Positions 18,145 to 24,905 of a stretch of DNA of 64,000 nt are shown here, one piece after another; position 1 is the first letter of the stretch; each line of letters starts with the position of its first letter. A program made the translations under genes and the position numbers. The stretch comes from Micromonospora sp. NBC_01813. GTDB taxonomy: Bacteria; Actinomycetota; Actinomycetes; Mycobacteriales; Micromonosporaceae. The notes below the pieces were generated by a model. That model ran no database searches. It worked only from the letters and a program-made list of their open reading frames with translations, and had not been told where the DNA came from. Where the stretch lies: positions 5,455,001 through 5,519,000 of the forward strand of contig NZ_CP109067.1 in the NCBI RefSeq assembly GCF_035917335.1, in the 5' to 3' direction.

Positions 18145-18897
18145 TCAACCGGGGAAGGTGCAGAGGGCGGCAGTAGCATCGTCATGCTGCTTACGCCCTC
18201 CTGGTAGCGGCCCGGGCGACTCCGCCGCCCGTACCGCGTCGAGGACGTCGCGCACCGGGCCCCCGACGGCGAGATCGATCACCTGCCGCCAGCTGTATCC
18301 GAAGTGGTCGACCAGCCGGGAGACGCCGTCCGTGCAGGCGAACACCGACGTGGTCGTTGCCTTCGGCCACGCCCCGGTGAGCGCTTCCCCGGCAGCATCC
18401 GGGACGGTCGAGGCGACCCAGAAGCCGCCCGGGCTGTTGCGCCGCTCGGCGACCTCCGCGCGGGTCAGCCCCCGCATCGCGGCCGTCCGGTCATCGGTCA
18501 CCACCTGACTGATCTCGCCGCCAGGGCCGGTCAAGATCAACGCCGAGTCACACAGCACCAGGTAGTCGACGATGTCGGGGCGTTCGCGCAGCAGCACAAC
18601 GGTAGAGGATGGACTTTCCGGATGGGACAGATCACAGCTGCCCCCGTGCGCGGTGCGCACCGCAGTGATGGCATCGGCGAGCACCTCCGTCAGCCCCGGG
18701 GTACCCGGGGCGTTCAGCCGCTGCGCCAGCGCCGCGCCCAGGGTCCGGACCAGCCACACCGGGTCGTGTACGCATCCGGTACGCACCTGCGGTGGGGAGG
18801 TGACTCCATCCAGAACGATCAGGAAGTCATTGCCCGCGAACACGAGATCTTCATTCCGGCGACCCGGTGCCGGCGAGGTCGCAAACCTGACATCCAT
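18145..18897 (-). CDS. PP2C-family Ser/Thr protein phosphatase
   Basis: 250 residues; the ATG at 18897 has a near-perfect GGAAGGAG ribosome site. All PP2C metal-site motifs are present: RNEDLVF near the start, FLIVLDGVTS, SSTVVLL, a VLCDSALIL strand, ACTDGVSRL and a final DDATAAL. It should therefore be an active Mn2+/Mg2+-dependent phosphatase. It leads the minus-strand unit of caspase and paralogue genes. No Ser/Thr kinase is encoded in the island, so it must oppose a kinase elsewhere or act on a phosphorylated partner inside the system. PP2C enzymes occur as regulators in several NTPase-protease conflict systems. Confidence 0.85.
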   Translation of the reverse strand: MDVRFATSPAPGRRNEDLVFAGNDFLIVLDGVTSPPQVRTGCVHDPVWLVRTLGAALAQRLNAPGTPGLTEVLADAITAVRTAHGGSCDLSHPESPSSTVVLLRERPDIVDYLVLCDSALILTGPGGEISQVVTDDRTAAMRGLTRAEVAERRNSPGGFWVASTVPDAAGEALTGAWPKATTTSVFACTDGVSRLVDHFGYSWRQVIDLAVGGPVRDVLDAVRAAESPGPLPGGRKQHDDATAALCTFPG

Positions 18898-19002
18898 CTG
18901 ATCTCCTTCCGGGCGCGGCAATTCGCCTGCGTCCGGGCGCCGCTCAGGGCCTCTATTATCGGTGGCGACCGAGCGCCTCACACGATGCCGAGTGGAGGAT
19001 TC
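18898..19002. promoter_or_regulatory. Divergent promoter region between PP2C and YdcF-like units
   Basis: This 105-bp gap separates two oppositely directed starts, each with a strong ribosome site (18901-18908 for the minus gene, GGAGG at 18994-18998 for the plus gene). A plus-strand TATTAT at 18954-18959 is a plausible -10 box; I see no good -35. A shared promoter region implies linked expression of the two units. Confidence 0.4.
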
Positions 19003-19992
19003 ATGTCCGGCTTCGCACCTGTGCCACTTCCCGCTTGCGAGCCGAATTTCCAGCCGGACCTGGTAGCCACCGAGATCGAGGCGTGGATCTCCGCGGAGCC
19101 GGTACGAGCCCTCGTCGGCAGGTTCGGCGGCACCCTGCCGACCACCGATCTCGGCGGGCTGCTGACCTGGTTGGACGACTTCTCCGGCGAGCACTGGGAT
19201 TTTCGGAAGAAGACCGCTGGGGTCGAGCGTGACCAGGTCCGGGCACCCGAGTTCGACGCGCCGACAGCCCGTCTGGTGACGGACGCGGCGACCGCCCTGC
19301 AACTGGTCGAGCCGCGGATGCCGCCGCACCGGAACTACGACCACCTGCTCGTCCTCGGCGGCCTGGGCCGGGCCTGCCTGCAGCGCACCGAGTACGCCGC
19401 GCACCTGATCAGCCAGGGTGTGGTCGCCGTCCCTGAGGTGGCCGCGCTGGGCAGTTTCCGGCCGCTGACCGCAGCGGAAAGGGAGCTGCCCGGCCTCCCC
19501 GACAGCGGATACGAGGTGGACGCGATGGACGTCGGCCTACGCGGCGCGTTCCACCTCGCCGAGCCCGGGCTGCTCGAGTCGTCGGACGACCCGGTCGACC
19601 ACAGTTCCTGGTCGGTGCGCACCTACCAGTCCCCAACGGGCGTACGGGCGCACGTGCTCGCCGCACCGTCGAGCGACCCGGCGAACCGCCGGGCCAACAC
19701 CCCCGACACCTACGAATTCTGGGCGCAGCGGGTCAAGCTCCGCGCAGTCGACCGGATCTTGGTGGTCACCTCCCCGATCTATGTGCCGTTCCAACACGCC
19801 GATGCCCTACGAATGCTCGCCCTGCGGTACGGCTGCGGCATCGACACGGTCGGCTTCGACCCGGGCCGGGTGAGCGTGCCACTCGCACCCGGTGCCACCA
19901 ACCCGGACCGCTACCTGCAAGAGATTCGATCCGGGATTCTGTCCATGATGAGGCTGTACCGGGCGATCGCCGATCCCGTGGCCGTACGATGA
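19003..19992 (+). CDS. YdcF/DUF218-like protein 1 (unknown activity)
   Basis: 329 residues from the ATG with GGAGG 5 nt upstream. The pattern resembles the YdcF/SanA/ElyC (DUF218) fold: a first strand YDHLLVLGG, then an R-x-x-Y-A-x-x-L-I helix, an LGSFRPL-x-x-x-E segment, an RRANTPDTYEFWAQ segment in place of the family T-x-x-N-A, and an ILVVTSPIYVPFQHADALRML strand-helix. DUF218 proteins bind small molecules, some with S-adenosylmethionine-like ligands, but their reactions are mostly unknown. The assignment is from motif order only. It is paralogous along its whole length with the next gene, whose ATG overlaps its stop. Confidence 0.55.
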   Translation: MSGFAPVPLPACEPNFQPDLVATEIEAWISAEPVRALVGRFGGTLPTTDLGGLLTWLDDFSGEHWDFRKKTAGVERDQVRAPEFDAPTARLVTDAATALQLVEPRMPPHRNYDHLLVLGGLGRACLQRTEYAAHLISQGVVAVPEVAALGSFRPLTAAERELPGLPDSGYEVDAMDVGLRGAFHLAEPGLLESSDDPVDHSSWSVRTYQSPTGVRAHVLAAPSSDPANRRANTPDTYEFWAQRVKLRAVDRILVVTSPIYVPFQHADALRMLALRYGCGIDTVGFDPGRVSVPLAPGATNPDRYLQEIRSGILSMMRLYRAIADPVAVR

Positions 19993-20927
19993 CCGACGCC
20001 TATACCGTCGCGCCGCTACCGTCGTGCCCCCCGGGCGGTGACCGGGCCGGCGTGGCCGAGGGAATCGCCGCGTGGCTGGGATCGGCCGCCATGACCGCCC
20101 TGCTGGACGCGTTCGGGTTTCGGCTGCCGACTGCCGGCCCGCTCGCCGACCGGCTCACCGACGCCGCGCGCTTCTCCGCCCGGTGGGACTACCGCAAGGG
20201 AATGGAACGGCATCAGGCGGTCGGCGAGACGTTCGAGCCGGAACTCGACGCGCTGATCCGGCAGGCCACGGCCGCCCTCGGCCTGGCTGACTGCTCGACG
20301 CCCGCCGCGCAGCGGTACGACCATGTCCTCGTCCTCGGTGCTGGGGTCCGCACGATGCTGGCCCGGGCCGACCTCGCCGCGACGGTGCTCCGGGCCGGCA
20401 TCGGAGTGTCTACCGTCGTCGGGCTGGGCAGCACCCGGCCGCTCGTGGGTCACGCGGAGACGACCCGCGAGCTGGGGCTGCGGCCATGTCCCACCGAGGG
20501 CGACGCCGTGGAGGCGTCGCTACGCCGCGAGTTCGGCCTCGGCGAACCGACCAGTCGCCGAGACGGCGACGGCTGGTGGGTGCGGGAGCATGCCTATGCT
20601 CGGCCGCCGGTGTCCGTGCTGGCCGCACCGTCGACCCGGCCTGGAATGCGCGCCAACACGGCCGACACTCTCGTCGGCTGGGCCGATCTGCTGCCCGGCG
20701 CCGTCCGCGGCGCTCGGCTGCTGCTGGTCACGACCGACATGTTCGTGCCGTTCCAGCACTGTGACGCGGTACGGGTGCTCGGCCTCGGCTACGGCGCCAT
20801 GATCGAGACGATCGGGTTCGCGACCGCGACCAGCCGCTGGGTGCCGCCCGCCGACACGTTCGAAGTCCTGCAGGAGGTCCGCTCGGCGATCCACTCCATG
20901 CAGCTGCTCTACGCCGCGGTGGACTGA
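19989..20927 (+). CDS. YdcF/DUF218-like protein 2 (unknown activity)
   Basis: 312 residues; start overlaps the previous stop (ATGA). It shares YDHVLVLG, the LGSTRPL-x-x-x-x-E turn, MRANTADTLVGWADL and LLLVTTDMFVPFQHCDAVRVL with its neighbour, so the pair arose by tandem duplication. It differs in a shorter middle and a Thr-rich C-terminus (FATATSRWVPPADTFEV). A fixed pair suggests a heterodimer. Its end overlaps the end of the murD-like gene by 19 bp. If the two units are part of the same system, these proteins could make or degrade a nucleotide-like signal; this is speculation. Confidence 0.55.
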   Translation: MTDAYTVAPLPSCPPGGDRAGVAEGIAAWLGSAAMTALLDAFGFRLPTAGPLADRLTDAARFSARWDYRKGMERHQAVGETFEPELDALIRQATAALGLADCSTPAAQRYDHVLVLGAGVRTMLARADLAATVLRAGIGVSTVVGLGSTRPLVGHAETTRELGLRPCPTEGDAVEASLRREFGLGEPTSRRDGDGWWVREHAYARPPVSVLAAPSTRPGMRANTADTLVGWADLLPGAVRGARLLLVTTDMFVPFQHCDAVRVLGLGYGAMIETIGFATATSRWVPPADTFEVLQEVRSAIHSMQLLYAAVD

Positions 20928-22282
20928 ATCGCCTCCCGGAACACCCGTGACTTGTGTTCCCAGTTGTCGTACCGTCCGTAGCTCGGCGCTGCGGGGGACA
21001 GCAGCACCACGCCGTCGGTCGGGGTGACCTCGCGGCTCAGCCGCACGGCGTCCACCAGGTCGCCGGTGGACATCGTCGTGATGCCGGGCAGGTCGCGCAG
21101 CAGATCGAGAATGACGTCGCCGTTGTCCGGGACACCGATCAGCGTCGCGGTGATCTTGCGCTGCTCCAGATAGTCGCGCAGCGGGGTGTAGTCCACGGCA
21201 CGGTCCAGACTTCCGCCAAGGATCACGGTCAACGGGCGGTCCGCGTACGCCTCGATCGCGTACATCGCCGACTGCGGGATGGTGGAGAGTGAGTCATCCA
21301 CGAAAGTCAACCCGGACGGGTCGGGCAGCTCGGTCATCCGGTACTTCAGCGGCGCGTACTCCTCGACGGCGCGGGCCAGGTCGTCACGGTGGGCCAGGCA
21401 GTCGACGCCTTCTCCCTGCACCGCGGCCAGCGCTACGCAGAGGTTGCCCTCGTTGTGCCGCCCGACCGGCTCGAACAGGTCGCGCGGGAACAGCGGCTCG
21501 CCAGCCAGAAACACCCAGCGGCGGCCGTCGGGGTGCTCGGCCACGTGGAACGAGTCCGGCCGGTTCGTGCCGACCAGCGGCAGGTCCAGGTCGCTACCCT
21601 GCTCGCGCAGCTCGGCGGCGAGCCGCTCGTCCTGACTGTTGTAGACGATTACCTCGGCGCCGTGCATCGCGACGTTGAGCTTGTCGCGGTAGTAGCCGCT
21701 CTCGCTGCCCGACCAGTCGAGGTGCTCCTGGAACAGGGAGGTCAGCGCCACCACCCGGGGCGAGTCCTCGAGGTCGGCACACTGGTAGACGCTCAACTCC
21801 AGCACGTACCGCTCGGACTCGGGCAGCGCGAGCACCGCCACGCCGATGTTGCCCCCGAGGGTTGCCGGCCGGCCTACTGCCTCCAGCATCTGGTGGATCA
21901 GCGTCGTCGTGGTGCTCTTGCCCTTGCTGCCAGTGACGCCGACCGTACGTGCCGCGTGGTCGGCCATCCACAGCGCGGTGCCGCCGGTGACGACCCTGCC
22001 TCTGGCACGGTGTTCCATGATCCAGGGGTGTCCCTGGCCGATGATCGGCGACCGGACGATCACGTCGATCGAATCGAGCTGATCGTGGGCCGCTTCGCCC
22101 TCGAAGAGAGGCGCGATCTCGGCCAGGTGGCCGTCCCAGCCGGTGGCCAGAAAGGTCGTTTTGTCCTGTACCGCGATCAGATGCGCGGGCCGGTACGGGG
22201 CGATCGCCTCGGCTGCGGCAATCGCCTCCCGGCCGGTGCCCCAGACGGCGACCCGCCGACCTCTCAAGTCCTCCAGATGCAC
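20909..22282 (-). CDS. murD: MurD-family Mur ligase (UDP-MurNAc-L-Ala:glutamate ligase)
   Basis: 457 residues from a GTG with a GAGGAG ribosome site 7 nt upstream; the longer upstream frame lacks such support. The order is an N-terminal Rossmann-like domain (LRGRRVAVWGTGREA), an ATP-binding P-loop VGVTGSKGKSTTT, the Mur ligase NIGVAVL and HLDWSGS segments, and a C-terminal domain (KYRMTELPDPSGLTFVDDS and LLSPAAPSYGRYDNWEHK), which is the MurD-specific ending. It adds glutamate to UDP-MurNAc-L-Ala in the cytosol. The gene stands alone, away from any dcw cluster, so it may be a second or specialised MurD, for example of the MurD2 type that adds L-Glu before MurL epimerisation (inference). Confidence 0.85.
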   Translation of the reverse strand: MHLEDLRGRRVAVWGTGREAIAAAEAIAPYRPAHLIAVQDKTTFLATGWDGHLAEIAPLFEGEAAHDQLDSIDVIVRSPIIGQGHPWIMEHRARGRVVTGGTALWMADHAARTVGVTGSKGKSTTTTLIHQMLEAVGRPATLGGNIGVAVLALPESERYVLELSVYQCADLEDSPRVVALTSLFQEHLDWSGSESGYYRDKLNVAMHGAEVIVYNSQDERLAAELREQGSDLDLPLVGTNRPDSFHVAEHPDGRRWVFLAGEPLFPRDLFEPVGRHNEGNLCVALAAVQGEGVDCLAHRDDLARAVEEYAPLKYRMTELPDPSGLTFVDDSLSTIPQSAMYAIEAYADRPLTVILGGSLDRAVDYTPLRDYLEQRKITATLIGVPDNGDVILDLLRDLPGITTMSTGDLVDAVRLSREVTPTDGVVLLSPAAPSYGRYDNWEHKSRVFREAIQSTAA

Positions 22283-22540
22283 GAGCGCTCCTCGGGTGCC
22301 ACCAGAGCCGTCGGTTACGGCTGTCACAGTACCGAGGGCCCAGCTGTCACGGGCCAGGTGCCCCGTTTTGACTAGCATGGCACCGTGACGTCCCTTCCGG
22401 AGCGAGTTGCCGGGCTGGCGCAGGCGGCACCTGACGAATGTCGGGACCGGACCGGCGGCCACCCGTCGCCATGGCCTGAACTTCGTTGACCCCGCTGTGG
22501 TCGGCGAACAGGCAGTCCAGATGACGCCAGGAGCTAGAAT

Positions 22541-22561
22541 TGTAGAACATCTAGTTCTACA
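22541..22561. promoter_or_regulatory. Palindromic operator of the toxin-antitoxin pair
   Basis: A perfect 8-bp inverted repeat (22541-22548 TGTAGAAC, 22554-22561 GTTCTACA) with a 5-nt spacer lies 9 nt before the antitoxin ATG. A -10-like TAGAAT precedes it at 22535-22540. Phd/YefM antitoxins bind such palindromes to repress their own operon. Confidence 0.7.
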
Positions 22562-22570
22562 CTTGTGCCC

Positions 22571-22849
22571 ATGGAACACATCGGTGTCCGGGAGCTGAAC
22601 CAGAACACGAGCCAGGTGTTGGCTCGGGTGGCTGGCGGTGAGACCGTCGAGATCACCGATCGCGGACGCCCGATCGCCCGACTTGTTCCGGTAGGCGGCG
22701 ACAGGTCGGTGTTGGCCAAGTTGGTAGCGGCAGGGCGAGCCGTCGCCCCCACCGGCGGCGGCTCTGTGCCACTTCCACCGAAGCTCGGTGACGAAAATGT
22801 CGACGTGGCCGCCTCGCTCGCTGAGATGCGTGACGAGGAACGCTGGTGA
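22571..22849 (+). CDS. Phd/YefM-type antitoxin
   Basis: 92 residues from the ATG at 22571 (a GTG six nt earlier is possible). The N-terminal half, MEHIGVRELNQNTSQVLARV then GGETVEITDRGRPIARLVP, is the Phd/YefM DNA-binding fold typical of PIN-toxin antitoxins (type II prevent-host-death family). The C-terminal part is the flexible toxin-binding tail ending in an acidic helix. It should neutralise the PIN RNase by direct binding and repress the operon through the adjacent palindrome. The stop overlaps the toxin start (GTGA). Confidence 0.88.
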   Translation: MEHIGVRELNQNTSQVLARVAGGETVEITDRGRPIARLVPVGGDRSVLAKLVAAGRAVAPTGGGSVPLPPKLGDENVDVAASLAEMRDEERW

Positions 22850-23256
22850 TCTATCTCGATTCGGCTGCCGTCGTCAAGCTGGTTCGGCAGGAGCCGTGCA
22901 GCGCCGACCTTGTCTCCTGGCTCAACCAGCACGACGACGTGCCGCTGGTCTCTTCCGCTCTCGTCGAGGTGGAAGTGCCCAGAGCGCTGCGCCGATCAGC
23001 TCCGCAAGCGTTGATCGGAGTGCCGGTTGCCGTTGGACGGCTGTTCCGACTGGAAATCGACAGCACGATCCGTGCGACCGCAGCCGCGTTCGCCGAGCCG
23101 ACGCTCCGCAGCCTCGACGCCATCCACCTAGCCACCGCCCAAGTGCTCACCAACGAGTCCGGCACGGCACTCACTGCCTTCGTCACCTACGACCGTCGAC
23201 TGCTCGATCGCGCCAAGGAAGCAGGACTACCGGTAGCAAGCCCCGGCCAGAACTGA
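22846..23256 (+). CDS. PIN-domain ribonuclease toxin (VapC-like)
   Basis: 136 residues from a GTG overlapping the antitoxin stop. PIN-domain acidic residues are visible: Asp5 in MIYLDSAAVVKL, Glu in SSALVEVEVPRAL, Asp in LRSLDAIHLATA, and Asp in FVTYDRRLLDRA. VapC toxins are Mg2+-dependent RNases that cut tRNA or rRNA. The pair lies 118 bp from tRNA-Ala and may stabilise the neighbouring accessory DNA. Confidence 0.88.
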   Translation: MIYLDSAAVVKLVRQEPCSADLVSWLNQHDDVPLVSSALVEVEVPRALRRSAPQALIGVPVAVGRLFRLEIDSTIRATAAAFAEPTLRSLDAIHLATAQVLTNESGTALTAFVTYDRRLLDRAKEAGLPVASPGQN

Positions 23257-23374
23257 CCCACGAGTCCACCACCCAGACGCGAAGCCCGGTCGCCGTACAG
23301 CAGCCAGGCCACGACATCGGCCGTGGCCTGCGTTTCGGCGGACTTGTGCCCTCCGGTTGGGCATCCGTTTCGAG

Positions 23375-23447
23375 TGGAGCCAAGGGGACTCGAACCCCTA
23401 ACCCCTGCCTTGCAAAGGCAGTGCTCTGCCAGTTGAGCTATGGCCCC
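23375..23447 (-). tRNA. tRNA-Ala (anticodon TGC)
   Basis: The minus strand folds into a 73-nt cloverleaf: acceptor GGGGCCA pairing with TGGCTCC, D-arm GCTC/GAGC, anticodon loop TTTGCAA with TGC, and T-arm GGGG-TTCGAGT-CCCC. The CCA end is not encoded. Its 3' end faces the accessory region to the left. Confidence 0.97.
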
Positions 23448-23498
23448 GAGTGGTCCCCGCTGAAACGGTGACGACCACCGGCCGGGGACAAGAGAAGA

Positions 23499-23627
23499 TC
23501 AGCGAAGATCAGGAGCGGTGGTCGCCTCGTGCCACAGGGCACGCTCGTCGCTGGTCTCCTTGACCTTCTTCGCGATCAAGGCGGCCACACCGATGACCGC
23601 AGCGATGATCAGGAGCTTTTTGACCAT
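23499..23627 (-). CDS. DLW-39 family small membrane protein
   Basis: 42 residues, too short for ordinary gene finders. It begins MVKKLLIIAAVIGVAALIAK, a single hydrophobic helix after a basic start, and ends with KETSDERALWHEATTAPDLR-type charge and an LW pair. This matches the actinobacterial DLW-39 family, known to be encoded beside gyrA and these tRNAs. A GGGG-containing ribosome site precedes the ATG. The function is unknown. Confidence 0.8.
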   Translation of the reverse strand: MVKKLLIIAAVIGVAALIAKKVKETSDERALWHEATTAPDLR

Positions 23628-23661
23628 GGGGTGTATCCCCTTACGCTCGACTGTCGTGGAG

Positions 23662-23735
23662 TGGGGCTAGCTGGAATCGAACCAGCGACCTCAGAGTTAT
23701 CAGCTCTGCGCTCTAACCGACTGAGCTATAGCCCC
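23662..23735 (-). tRNA. tRNA-Ile (anticodon GAT)
   Basis: The minus strand forms a 74-nt cloverleaf with acceptor GGGGCTA/TAGCCCC, a D-loop GTCGGTT, anticodon loop CTGATAA (GAT) and T-arm GCTGG-TTCGATT-CCAGC. The gyrA - tRNA-Ile - tRNA-Ala order is typical of Actinobacteria. Confidence 0.97.
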
Positions 23736-23906
23736 GTACGCGACGAGCTAGGTTACCGTACCGACGACTCGGACCCCAACTCGGGCCGGTGGCCACCGGC
23801 GCCCGTCAGGTGGCCTGCCGGACATCGGGAGACTACCGGACCGCAGGCGGCCGAGGCCATCGGGTATCGACGTGCCCGGCCGCCCGCGTCGTGCGGTCGT
23901 CGTCGG

Positions 23907-24902
23907 TCAGTCCCGCTCCGCCAGGGTCAACTCGAGCCCACCGACGAGGTCGGCGCAGACGTTGTAGATGAACGCGCTGAGCGTCGCGAGCGCCGTGTAG
24001 AGCACCACGTTCACCAGGCCGAACAGCGCCGCCGTACCGATCACGCCCTGCGCGGTGATCCGGAACGACGGGCCCTCGCCGGTGCCGGTGCCGATCAGGT
24101 CACCGAGGCTGGCGTTCACGCTCTGGAACACACCCATCGCGTCCAGGGCCAGGTAGAGCACCGATGTCGCGACGATCACCACGATGAACAGCACGAGAGA
24201 GACCGCGAACGAGAACTTCATCACCGACCACGGGTCGACCCGCTTCAGGTTGAGGCGGGCTCGGCGCGGGCCGCGCGAGGCCGCGGAGCTGACCCCAGGT
24301 CGGGTGGTACGGGCACCATCGCTGCCTACCCGAGCAGCGCCTACCGCCGCGGCTCCGGCTCCGGTGGCGCCGATCGTGCGCACGCTCGGCGAGCCGAGCC
24401 CGCTACGGGTGCCGGGTGCCGGCGCACCCGCCTTGGTGGCACCGCCGATGGTGCCGATCTGCTGGGTCGTCGCGGCACCGGGGCGGACGCCGGCGCCACT
24501 GGCCGCAGTAGCGCCGAGTGCGCCACCGGTGAACCCGCTGCCAGCGCTGGCTGGCGGTGCGGACGAGACAGGAGGTGCCGACGTCACAGGCGTGGCCGAC
24601 CTTCCGGACGAGGCGGCGCCGCCGCCGAGCTGAGTAGCGCCACCGGTGGCGCGGTCGCCGGTACCGCCGGCTCGGCCCGAACCGGCGGCGGCACCGCCGT
24701 CTGCGTCGTCAGTAGGTCGATCGGGCGGTGGCGGCATCCCCGGTGCTCGGGTGAATTTCGGCGACGGCGAGTCGGCCGGGACGGTCGCCCGGCCGACAGC
24801 TGCCCGGCCGGTGGCCGTTGCGGGGCCTCCGGTAGCGGACTCTTCGTCGACCGGCCCCGCCGCGGCCCCCGTGGCCCCCGACTTCGCCTGGGTCTCCGTC
24901 AT
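23907..24902 (-). CDS. DUF3566-family membrane protein
   Basis: 331 residues; the ATG at 24902 is 3 bp past the gyrA stop. Residues 1-~215 are a low-complexity Ala/Gly/Thr/Pro-rich cytosolic tail. The last ~115 residues form the conserved DUF3566 part: RLNLKRVDPWSVMKFSFAVS, a first membrane helix, a loop with SLGDLIG, a second helix (GLVNVVLYTALATLSAFIYN) and an acidic end. DUF3566 proteins follow gyrA in most Actinobacteria (for example Rv0007). The function is unknown; a role in envelope or division is only suggested by membrane position. Confidence 0.88.
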   Translation of the reverse strand: MTETQAKSGATGAAAGPVDEESATGGPATATGRAAVGRATVPADSPSPKFTRAPGMPPPPDRPTDDADGGAAAGSGRAGGTGDRATGGATQLGGGAASSGRSATPVTSAPPVSSAPPASAGSGFTGGALGATAASGAGVRPGAATTQQIGTIGGATKAGAPAPGTRSGLGSPSVRTIGATGAGAAAVGAARVGSDGARTTRPGVSSAASRGPRRARLNLKRVDPWSVMKFSFAVSLVLFIVVIVATSVLYLALDAMGVFQSVNASLGDLIGTGTGEGPSFRITAQGVIGTAALFGLVNVVLYTALATLSAFIYNVCADLVGGLELTLAERD

Positions 24903-24905
24903 CAA

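Noticed and set aside
20909-22579. Longer murD-like start reaching into the toxin-antitoxin promoter
   Set aside because: The GTG at 22282 has a strong GAGGAG site and begins at the normal family N-terminus; the extra 99 residues have no homologous look.
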